This document shows positions 1 through 8,000 of a DNA stretch of 32,233 nt, one piece after another. The notes beneath the pieces were generated by a model that saw nothing but the letters and a program-made list of their open reading frames with translations, made no database searches and was not told the DNA's origin. The number at the start of each line of letters is the position of its first letter. Position 1 is the stretch's first letter. The translations under genes were made by a program, and so were the position numbers. Source of the DNA: Bacteroidota bacterium (GTDB lineage: Bacteria; Bacteroidota; Bacteroidia; Chitinophagales; Saprospiraceae). The stretch covers positions 1-32,233 of the forward strand of contig QMOR01000004.1 of assembly GCA_003648285.1 (NCBI GenBank), written 5' to 3'.

Positions 1-1
1 G

Positions 2-733
2 CCTGTTATTACGATTGTACTGATCAAGTTGTGGGGCCCTATGCCAAGTGTTGCACTGGGACTGATCATGATAGCCTCGTGTCCGGGGGGGAATGTGTCA
101 AACTTTGCCGTGCACCTCGGAAAAGGCAATACCGCACTCTCCATCACATTGACATCTATTGTGACCCTCTTTGCGATCCTCATTACACCTTTAAGCTTTT
201 CGTTATGGTCCAGGCTTCTGCCGGAAACGCAAACGATACTCGCCAAAATCCAGGTAGATCATCTGAGCATGCTTCGCGTCATTGGATTGGTATTGCTGGT
301 ACCACTCATCGCGGGCATGTTGTTTAACAGACGGTTTGCGAAAATCACTGCCCGGATTAAAAGGCCGGTTCGCAGTATCTCTCTCGTCATGTTCGCTTCA
401 TTTATCTTCTTCGCTGTGTTTGCCAACCGCGTCAATATTGTAAAATACCTCCAACTCGTTTTTGCTCTTGTCATAGTGCACAATATTCTTGCTCTGGGCG
501 CCGGATACGCATTTGCCCGATTGAATCAACGATCTGTCAAAGACGCCAAGGCCATTTGTATGGAAACCGGTGTGCAGAATGCAGGATTGGGCCTCATCCT
601 CATCCTCAATTTTTTTGGGGAATATGGGGGCATGATGCTGGTCGCTGCCTTTTGGGGGGTATGGAATCTTATTGCGGCACTTACACTGGGATTATATTGG
701 AACTTCAGGAGTAAGTACACTGCCCGCGCATGA
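2..733 (+). CDS. Bile acid:sodium symporter (BASS) family protein, 5'-truncated by window edge
   Basis: Frame is open to the window edge (PVITIVLIKLWGPMPSVALGLIMIASCPGGNVSNFAVHLGKGNTALSITLTSIVTLFAI...); 'CPGGNVSN' and 'KGNTALSITLTS' are typical BASS motifs; multiple hydrophobic TM segments. The listed start at 29 is an internal TTG. Confidence 0.85.
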   Translation, partial: PVITIVLIKLWGPMPSVALGLIMIASCPGGNVSNFAVHLGKGNTALSITLTSIVTLFAILITPLSFSLWSRLLPETQTILAKIQVDHLSMLRVIGLVLLVPLIAGMLFNRRFAKITARIKRPVRSISLVMFASFIFFAVFANRVNIVKYLQLVFALVIVHNILALGAGYAFARLNQRSVKDAKAICMETGVQNAGLGLILILNFFGEYGGMMLVAAFWGVWNLIAALTLGLYWNFRSKYTARA

Positions 734-829
734 CAGCTTTTAGTCATCTCTAGCTCTGTGTACTTGAGCAGTTAGCACCAGTTCTGTTTACTTGAGTGGT
801 TATCTCCAGTTCTGTGTACTTTTGAATCA
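734..829. repeat. Degenerate 28-bp tandem array filling the BASS-OmpA intergenic gap
   Basis: Units at 752 (agctctgtgtacttgagcagttagcacc), 780 (agttctgtttacttgagtggttatctcc) and 808 (agttctgtgtacttttgaatca...) with 28 bp spacing; a weak earlier half-unit may lie before 752. Confidence 0.75.
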
Positions 830-1414
830 ATGACAGCGTCGCCATCTAAACCAAAAAAAGATTCCAAACCGCTACCCTTATGGACAAAAATTCTCCCTTG
901 GGTTATTCTCATATCGACTGCTGTCGTATTGTTTTTCGTTGTGCAAAAAGGCTGCGTTTCGAATGTATTGCAAGCAGATCCAGATGAAACTGTAACGTCA
1001 GGCCAGTCAGATTATCCCAGCCAGGGAGTTCATGATATAACGGTTGCTTTGGAAAAGTCGAGTACCAAAGACAGGGAATTTGTACTGGACGGGATCACTT
1101 TTCTTCAGGCTTCCGGATTATTAGAGGCATCCTCGATGCCGGCACTCCAGCAATTATTGACGATGATGAAGAACCATCCTACGGCGCACATCAGGTTGGA
1201 AGGATATTGCCGAATGCAGGAAAACACAAAGGCAAACCTCAGGGTATCGCATCAGAGAGCTGCGGCTGTTGCAAATTTTCTCGAAGCAAAAGGTATTGAT
1301 GCCGGTAGGCTAAGAACTGTAGGGCGTGGAGATAGCCGTAGACGGACTACTGGTGCATCGTCGCAAAGTGCCTCCCAAAGCGCACTTCTTGGATTGTACG
1401 TTGAGCGCATTTAG
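830..1414 (+). CDS. OmpA family protein (one N-terminal TM segment, C-terminal OmpA-like domain)
   Basis: N-terminal TM (LPWVILISTAVVLFFVVQ); C-terminal 'IRLEGYCRMQENTKANLRVSHQRAAAVANFLEAKGIDAGRLRTVGRGDSRR' matches the OmpA_C peptidoglycan-binding pattern. Confidence 0.8.
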   Translation: MTASPSKPKKDSKPLPLWTKILPWVILISTAVVLFFVVQKGCVSNVLQADPDETVTSGQSDYPSQGVHDITVALEKSSTKDREFVLDGITFLQASGLLEASSMPALQQLLTMMKNHPTAHIRLEGYCRMQENTKANLRVSHQRAAAVANFLEAKGIDAGRLRTVGRGDSRRRTTGASSQSASQSALLGLYVERI

Positions 1415-1415
1415 G

Positions 1416-1555
1416 CAAATCATCATATAGGTCTGCGTCCCCAACAAATCATCATATAGGTCTGCGTCCCCAACAAATCATTATGTCGGTCTGCGTCCCC
1501 AACAAATCATCATGCAGGTCTGCGTCCCCAAATCATGTAGATCTGCGCCCCCAAT
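1416..1555. repeat. 29-bp tandem array (five copies) spanning the OmpA/permease convergent intergenic region and the 3' end of the permease CDS
   Basis: Copies at 1416, 1445, 1474 and 1503 (period 29; caaatcatcatataggtctgcgtccccaa; first two identical) and a 3-nt-deleted copy at 1529 (caaatcatgtagatctgcgcccccaa) that contains the permease stop codon (1533-1535, minus). Confidence 0.92.
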
Positions 1556-2846
1556 AGTAAATTGGTAATCCGAGGACGAGTAGTCCGATTCCCCACAATG
1601 CTTGTTCGGGTCGCCCAATTAGCATGTAAATGACAAACCATACTGAAATGCCAATAAAGATGAGTGGCACTACGGGATAACCAGGTGTCCTGAATGAGGA
1701 CCTGGCATCAGAATTACGACGAAAAACGAATACGGTCACTGCACCAATTATCATAAACACCCAGTCAATGAAAACGACGGAAGCGATCACTTTTTCAAAC
1801 GACCCCCAGATGAAGAGGATCACAATAGCCCAGCCAGACTGCAGAAGGATTGCATTGGCCGGGGTCCCGTATTTGGGATGAATCCTGGAAATCAAATCGA
1901 AAAATTTCCCATCCTGTGCCATAGCGAGATAAATCCTTGGCGCGGTCATCGTGAATATGCCGATGCTCCCGAAGGTGGAAATGAGAATCAGAACGGTTAC
2001 CAGATGGGACCCTGATGGCAGTACTGACTTCAGTGCATCTGAGGCTACAGCTTTTGATTGAGCCATCTCTTCTAATGGAAGCAGGCGCATATATGCCACG
2101 TTTGCCATCACATAAGTCACAGTCACAATCAGGGCTCCAAGGATCATGGCCCGTGGCACAACGTACTCGGCATTTCGGGTTTCCGCACTCAGAAACGAGG
2201 CGTGTTGCCACCCTCCAAATGACCAAAGCACACCAATCATGGCAAGCGCAAATAATCCGATACTGCTTGTATCTGAAGTCAATTCAGATGCCACTTCTAT
2301 TTCCGTAACTCCAGACACTGCATTTCCCAGTGCGATTCCCGCCACGACAATGATTAATATACCAATCAGCTTGAAGGATGTGAACAAGTTTGAGAATACC
2401 TCGCCCCATTTCACCCCAAAAACATTGATCACCGTAACTGAAGTAATTACCGATATACCAACGATGATCATCCCGGTCTCATCAAGTTCTATATATGCGC
2501 TCAGATACCTGGCAAAAGTGAGGCTTAGCGCGGCGATTGCACCCGAAGTAATCACTGTAAGCGTACTCCATCCATAGAGAAAAGCCCACAAATCGCCGAA
2601 AGCTTCACGGATATACACATATACACCACCCACTTTGGGGTAGAGCGCTCCCAGCTCCGCAAAAGTCAGTGAGCCTGTGACTGCCACTACACCACCAAGC
2701 AGCCATGCTGCAATGATCAGATCAGGACTTTTCAACAAAGCGGCGATATCACTCGGCACAACAAAAATCCCTGACCCTATGCATGAGCCAACGGCTACCA
2801 TCGTCAGACCATAAAAGCCGATTTTCTTTTTGAGGTGTCCTTTCAT
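1533..2846 (-). CDS. APC superfamily amino acid permease
   Basis: 437 aa, about 12 TM segments; N-terminal 'GFYGLTMVAVGSCIGSGIFVVPSDIAALL' is the APC consensus; 'FGGWQHASFLSAETRNAEYVVPRAMILG' is also typical. Confidence 0.9.
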   Translation of the reverse strand: MKGHLKKKIGFYGLTMVAVGSCIGSGIFVVPSDIAALLKSPDLIIAAWLLGGVVAVTGSLTFAELGALYPKVGGVYVYIREAFGDLWAFLYGWSTLTVITSGAIAALSLTFARYLSAYIELDETGMIIVGISVITSVTVINVFGVKWGEVFSNLFTSFKLIGILIIVVAGIALGNAVSGVTEIEVASELTSDTSSIGLFALAMIGVLWSFGGWQHASFLSAETRNAEYVVPRAMILGALIVTVTYVMANVAYMRLLPLEEMAQSKAVASDALKSVLPSGSHLVTVLILISTFGSIGIFTMTAPRIYLAMAQDGKFFDLISRIHPKYGTPANAILLQSGWAIVILFIWGSFEKVIASVVFIDWVFMIIGAVTVFVFRRNSDARSSFRTPGYPVVPLIFIGISVWFVIYMLIGRPEQALWGIGLLVLGLPIYYWGRRST

Positions 2847-2849
2847 CTA

Positions 2850-2857
2850 TAAATTTG
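2850..2857 (+). promoter_or_regulatory. Candidate Bacteroidota -7 element (TAAATTTG) for the aspartyl protease gene
   Basis: TAAATTTG fits TAnnTTTG about 57 nt upstream of the start; upstream TTG at 2830-2832 has a short spacer (17 nt). Confidence 0.35.
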
Positions 2858-2913
2858 GATATTAGGTGCTATTCATAGTGTAGGGGGCCGAAAATCCTCT
2901 TTCTTTACCTTGA

Positions 2914-4176
2914 TTGAGAATAATACCGTGTAGTGTGTATGTAATATACCTCCTTCGATTCTTTTTTACGCTGGTCGCCGCATGTTATTTCTCATTTGCG
3001 GCGGCACAAAACATCACTTTCGATATCCTGAATGGCGAGGATAAGATTGAAGTTCCTTTTTCCTTTACGCATAATTTTATCATCGTTGAAGTGCGGCTAT
3101 TCGGGATGATGCCTATGAATTTCATCTTTGACACGGGAGCTGAAAACACAATACTTTTTACACGCCAGTTTGCAGATTTCCTTGATGTGAAATACGATCT
3201 GCGCATCCCTATCATAGGTTCGGACATGAGTAGAAAGCTCTATGCTCTAGTCGCGCGGTCTATAGAATTTGAGCTTGTTGGCTTACCCACGCAAAAGAAG
3301 GATATTCTTGTATTGGAAGAGAACCCATTCAACTTGTCTGAAATAACAGGTATTCAAATTCACGGGATTTTGGGTGGTAGCTTCTTTAAGAATTCGGTCA
3401 TTGAAATTGACTTCAGGAAGCAAAAACTCATTTTTCACAACCCTGTGACATTTAAGGCTCCGGGCAAGGCATATTCGAGGCTCAATGTAGAAATCCTTGG
3501 CAATAAACCATACCTCAAAGCTAAAAGCACTCTGATGAACGGGACAGAGGCCGATCTGAAATTACTGGTCGACACGGGAGCCGGGCTGCCATTGTTGCTG
3601 CACAACAACTCCCATCCAAGCCTGGTACTTCCAGAGCACTACATCCTTGGCAAACTGGGCTTTGGCCTGGGAGGATATATCGAGGGTTATGTCGGTCGTA
3701 CACGCAAGTTGAGTATTGAGGGGATTACATTTGACAACGTGCTCACAAGCTTTCAGGATATTAGTGAAGCGGTCACCATGGGTACGATATGGCCAAGAAA
3801 TGGTCTCATTGGAAATCAGCTTTTGCTTCGGTTTGATGTCATTATAGACTATGTAAAGGAATTGATGTACCTCAAACCAAGATTGCGCTATAATCGCAAG
3901 TTCAAAATGGACAAAAGCGGGCTGATCCTGGTTGCCATTGGTCCCAATCTGAACAATTTTATGGTACAGGGCACGATAGCGAACTCACCTGCGGCAAATG
4001 CCGGATTAGTGCGTGGAGACAGGCTTGTGAGAATCAATGGCTTGCCGGCGAGGGGATATTCACTTGATCAGATCCATCGTGTATTCCAAAAACGCACCGG
4101 CAAACAAATTAAATTGGTGATCTATCGAAACGGAGAAACAATCAAACTGCGATTTGACTTGAAGGATCTGATATAA
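2914..4176 (+). CDS. Secreted aspartyl protease family protein (two retropepsin-like halves) with C-terminal PDZ domain
   Basis: Signal peptide (YLLRFFFTLVAACYFSFAAAQ); two active-site motifs FDTGAENT (Asp codon at 3130) and LVDTGAGLP (Asp codon at 3571); C-terminal PDZ 'GTIANSPAANAGLVRGDRLVRINGLPARGYSLDQIHRVFQ'. Listed start is TTG; GTG at 2935 is an alternative. Confidence 0.85.
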   Translation: MRIIPCSVYVIYLLRFFFTLVAACYFSFAAAQNITFDILNGEDKIEVPFSFTHNFIIVEVRLFGMMPMNFIFDTGAENTILFTRQFADFLDVKYDLRIPIIGSDMSRKLYALVARSIEFELVGLPTQKKDILVLEENPFNLSEITGIQIHGILGGSFFKNSVIEIDFRKQKLIFHNPVTFKAPGKAYSRLNVEILGNKPYLKAKSTLMNGTEADLKLLVDTGAGLPLLLHNNSHPSLVLPEHYILGKLGFGLGGYIEGYVGRTRKLSIEGITFDNVLTSFQDISEAVTMGTIWPRNGLIGNQLLLRFDVIIDYVKELMYLKPRLRYNRKFKMDKSGLILVAIGPNLNNFMVQGTIANSPAANAGLVRGDRLVRINGLPARGYSLDQIHRVFQKRTGKQIKLVIYRNGETIKLRFDLKDLI

Positions 4177-4252
4177 CGCACGTTAAACCTGAAGGAAATG
4201 TTATAGCTCACGTTAAACCTGAAGGAATTGATATTACTGACATTAAACCTAA
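4151..4252. repeat. 30-bp tandem array starting inside the protease 3' end and running into the rplU promoter region
   Basis: 4151 gatttgacttgaaggatctgatataacgca / 4181 cgttaaacctgaaggaaatgttatagctca / 4211 cgttaaacctgaaggaattgatattactga / 4241 cattaaacctaa...; exact 30 bp period. Confidence 0.88.
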
Positions 4253-4261
4253 AGCCACCTC

Positions 4262-4291
4262 TTGACTAATAGCATAAAAAAGGTATCTTTG
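4262..4291 (+). promoter_or_regulatory. Bacteroidota-type promoter for rplU-rpmA
   Basis: TTG (4262-4264), 19 nt spacer, TATCTTTG (4284-4291), matching the TTTG/TAnnTTTG promoter architecture, 32 nt before the rplU start. Confidence 0.8.
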
Positions 4292-4323
4292 CGCTCCTAA
4301 TTTTTCGATCAAAGAGTATTGCT

Positions 4324-4632
4324 ATGTATGCAATTGTAAATATGAAAGGGCAGCAGATGAAAGTTGAGGAAGGAGCCGAGCTCTTTGTCAACCTCATTGA
4401 TGCCGAAAAAGGTGATCAAATTGCCTTTGACGAGGTCTTGTTGATTGATTCTGACGGCGACGTCAAGATTGGCACGCCTCACCTCAAAGCAAAGGTCAAT
4501 GCGACAGTGATTGAACACGCAAAAGGTGATAAGGTCATCGTCTTCAAAAAGAAGAGAAGAAAGGGCTACAAGGTGACCAATGGTCATCGTCAGCAATTCA
4601 CCAAGATCAAGATCGATTCGATAACAATCTAA
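4324..4632 (+). CDS. rplU: 50S ribosomal protein L21
   Basis: [41 protein letters not shown]...[31 protein letters not shown] is the classic L21 sequence; followed by L27. Confidence 0.98.
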   Translation: MYAIVNMKGQQMKVEEGAELFVNLIDAEKGDQIAFDEVLLIDSDGDVKIGTPHLKAKVNATVIEHAKGDKVIVFKKKRRKGYKVTNGHRQQFTKIKIDSITI

Positions 4633-4643
4633 ATCTCAGCCTC

Positions 4644-4967
4644 ATGGCACATAAAAAAGGTGCGGGTAGTACGGATAACGGACGCGACAGTAATAGTAAA
4701 CGACTGGGCGTAAAACTCTATGGTGGTCAGTTGGCCAGAGCAGGGAATATCATCGTTCGTCAGAGAGGAACGAAATTTCATCCGGGCGAACATGTCGGGA
4801 TGGGAAAAGACCATACCCTATTTGCATTGGTAGACGGTACAATTCATTATAAAACCAAAAGGAAGAACAGGAAATTTGTCAATGTGCTTCCCTTTGAAAC
4901 TGCAGTAGAAGAAACTATCGCTCCTATCGCAACACAAGCGGCGAAGGGTGCGAGTGAAGAAGAATAA
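4644..4967 (+). CDS. rpmA: 50S ribosomal protein L27
   Basis: [65 protein letters not shown]; directly after rplU. Confidence 0.98.
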   Translation: MAHKKGAGSTDNGRDSNSKRLGVKLYGGQLARAGNIIVRQRGTKFHPGEHVGMGKDHTLFALVDGTIHYKTKRKNRKFVNVLPFETAVEETIAPIATQAAKGASEEE

Positions 4968-4987
4968 TTCTCAGTATTAACGAGAAT

Positions 4988-5022
4988 AAAAAAGCCCTTC
5001 GGATGACCGAAGGGCTTTTTTT
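4988..5022. terminator. Bidirectional intrinsic terminator between rpmA and the 1565-aa gene
   Basis: aaaaaagcccttcgg-atga-ccgaagggcttttttt: GC-rich stem with T tract on either strand. Confidence 0.93.
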
Positions 5023-5033
5023 ATACGTATCAA

Positions 5034-8000
5034 TTATCTTATTAGCGTGATGTCACCAATGATCTCTTCGTTAAATCCACCATCATCGTGTACCACTTCA
5101 GCGTAAAAGACATATACGCCGGGCAACATCTCCTCTCCATTCCAGGTGCCATCCCATCCCTTGTTCACATCATTTGGGATCACATTATCTTCACTATACA
5201 CCAAATTACCCCATCTGTCAAAAACCTGTATCGTATTGACATTGGCAATGGATGACCCGAAAAGGTTGAAATAGTCATTTATCCCATCATCATTTGGAGA
5301 AAATACATTTGGGGCAAAAACATTGCGTTCAGAAATCACATTGAGTTGTAATTGCGTTGAGGCAAAACACCCATTCGTATCAGTAACCGAAGCTTCGACC
5401 AGGCCTGATATTTCAGCAATAAAACTTTGGGACAGACAATTATCACAAGGAGGCACGGGTCCAGACCAGACGATATTTGCAACGGCGCCTGGGTCAACAT
5501 TTGTGTTCAACAAGATTACAACACTGTCACCTCTGTTTACCGTAATGTCCGCTCCAAGATCCGCAGTGACCTTTGCCGGTTCGACGAGTGTGAAAGACTG
5601 TACAAACGAACATCCATTATTGTCCGTAACAGTCACCCCAAAATCACCACCTGTGAGGTCAGTGATCGCGGTACCAGTGGCACCCGTACTCCAGGCATAA
5701 ACAAATGGCATGCTCCCCCCATTGACTTGCACGATAGCAATCTTCCCATCAAAATCACCAAAACACGTTGGATCGTTTTGTTCGATATCAAGCGATGCGA
5801 TCACTCCGGAATCCGCCATCACCTCCACCTCGATGCTATCTTTGCATCCATTTTTCTGATCTGTAACGACGAGTTCATAAAACCCAGGACTGATCACCAC
5901 AATGTCGGGGCCATTTGCCGCACCATCGATTGTACCATCTGTGGTCGTCCAACTGTAATCATAATTTCCGTTACCACCTACTATGGTTGAACTGATCGTT
6001 ACTTTTTGCACTTCACAAGTCAAAATACCACTCACATCGACCATTGGGACCGGTGTATCAATATCTTGAGTGACAACAACAGATCCTGGCGTATTACATC
6101 CATTAGACACGTCAGACACAAGCAGGTCATATACACCAGCCGCATCCACAGTGATCATCGCGAGCGTAGGATCAGTCATGATATTGCCATCTGCCGTAGA
6201 CCACAGGTACTCTATCGAAGGTCCTGAAGATGATGCTCCACCTAGTTCTACAACAGTAACAAGACAATCGAGCGCTTTATCCTCACCGGCATCTGCTATC
6301 GGTGAATTGGCATCTTTCTGCAGCGTCACTGATGTCGAATCGCTACACCCGGACACCGGATCAGTAACCACCAACTGATATGTACCAGCGGCGCCTGCTA
6401 TGACCTCCATTGAATCTGGTCTGGTCACAAGAAATCCATCACTCGTACTCCACAAGAATACTGGAGCACCCAATGCCGCACTGGACTGCGTACCGTCCAG
6501 TGAAAGCTCATTGTTATTGGCACATGTCAATATTAAATCTGTATTTGAAATCACCGCCTGCGGAACATCGTAAACCTCGATTGAAGTCTGTGCAGGGAAC
6601 TGGCAGCTTTGATCCACATACGTGTATGTTACTATATAGACACCAGCACCTACAGCGACAGGATCAAATGTGCCAGAAGGCGTGATTCCCGTTCCGCTCC
6701 ATTCTCCTGCCCCACTACCACCTGTAACATTCACTTGCATGTCAAAAGCGCTTGTAGAAGTATAAAGACACATTGTTGTATCCATCGGTCCGATTTCGAT
6801 CACCACTGCCGGGCAGTCCTGAGCCTCACATTCAATTGAATCAATCACCGGTGGACACATCCCGGAACCGGTAGCTGTAAGCTGGAGTTTTACCATATCC
6901 CCGGGGCTCAAACCATCTACTGTATAGGTATTTCCCGTTCGAACTCCAGATGGGCCGGACAGGATGACCACTTCGTGCATCACAGCATTCAAAACATCAT
7001 CCCAGCTAAACGTAATTGAAGTAGTGCTTGTACTACAGCTGAGGTCTATATCTCCTAAAAGAGGATCCAGTACGACCATTTGAGAAAACAACTCAGATGT
7101 ACATCCATTTTCCACAACAGTAAGTGTGATCGTCTTTGTCCCTGGAGTATTCCACGTGATTACATATGGCCCCTGATCTACACCTGACTGAACCTGTCCA
7201 TTATCAAAGTCCCATGTGTACATGGCGCCTGCTCCTGCAGCCCCCATATACGTCACGTTCACATCCGCATCTTCACAAACATTCATGTCCGCGACAAAAT
7301 CTGCAGTTGGCTGTGCAAACACCTCTATCGTTAAAGGAAACGAATATGGACACAATCCGTTATCGTAAACAAATCCAATCTGATGCATTCCGGGACCTGC
7401 GATCGCAGGATCGAAGGTGCCATTGACCGGATCTGTAATTCCCGGACCGGACCACATACCCACGACCGCGCTTCCTTCCACTGTTGCTGTCAAATTGAAA
7501 GGTGGATCATTTTCGCAAATGAGTCCCGGGTCATCAATACCTCCATTGATCGGCGGGCAGTCTTCTGCAAAACACTCTAGCGTGTCTCTTTGAGCAGGAC
7601 ACACCCCATTGCCCAATGCCACCACTTCGAGGGTCACACCTTCGCCATTTGCGAGTCCTGTCACTTCATATGTTGTATCATCCAGACGTATTCCCGTACT
7701 TCCATCGAGCACATTCACTTCAAATCCGGTTGATCCCGGTACAGAAATCCAGCTAAACGTCACAGATGATGTTGTAGACGTACATCCGATCTGTGGAGCA
7801 CCAAGGCTCTCAATCATGATTTCCTCAAGAGCCATGGATGTATCACAACCAGGCTCCAGAAGTTTAAGTATCACCTCATGCGTACCGGTAGTACCCCAAG
7901 ATATCTCATAAGGCCCGGGACCAGGTCCTCCGGAGACTATCGTTCCGGCACCAAAATCCCAAAAGTACTCTGCTGCATCAGTAGCAATTCCGTTGAATTC

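Noticed and set aside
1416-1555. Possible short CRISPR array (28-30 bp repeats)
   Set aside because: Units are directly adjacent with no spacers, the three arrays have unrelated units, one overlaps a CDS end, and no cas genes are present.
1795-2577. ORFs 1795-2226 (-), 2015-2308 (+) and 2146-2577 (+) within the permease
   Set aside because: Alternative-frame/antisense ORFs inside a well-supported APC permease.
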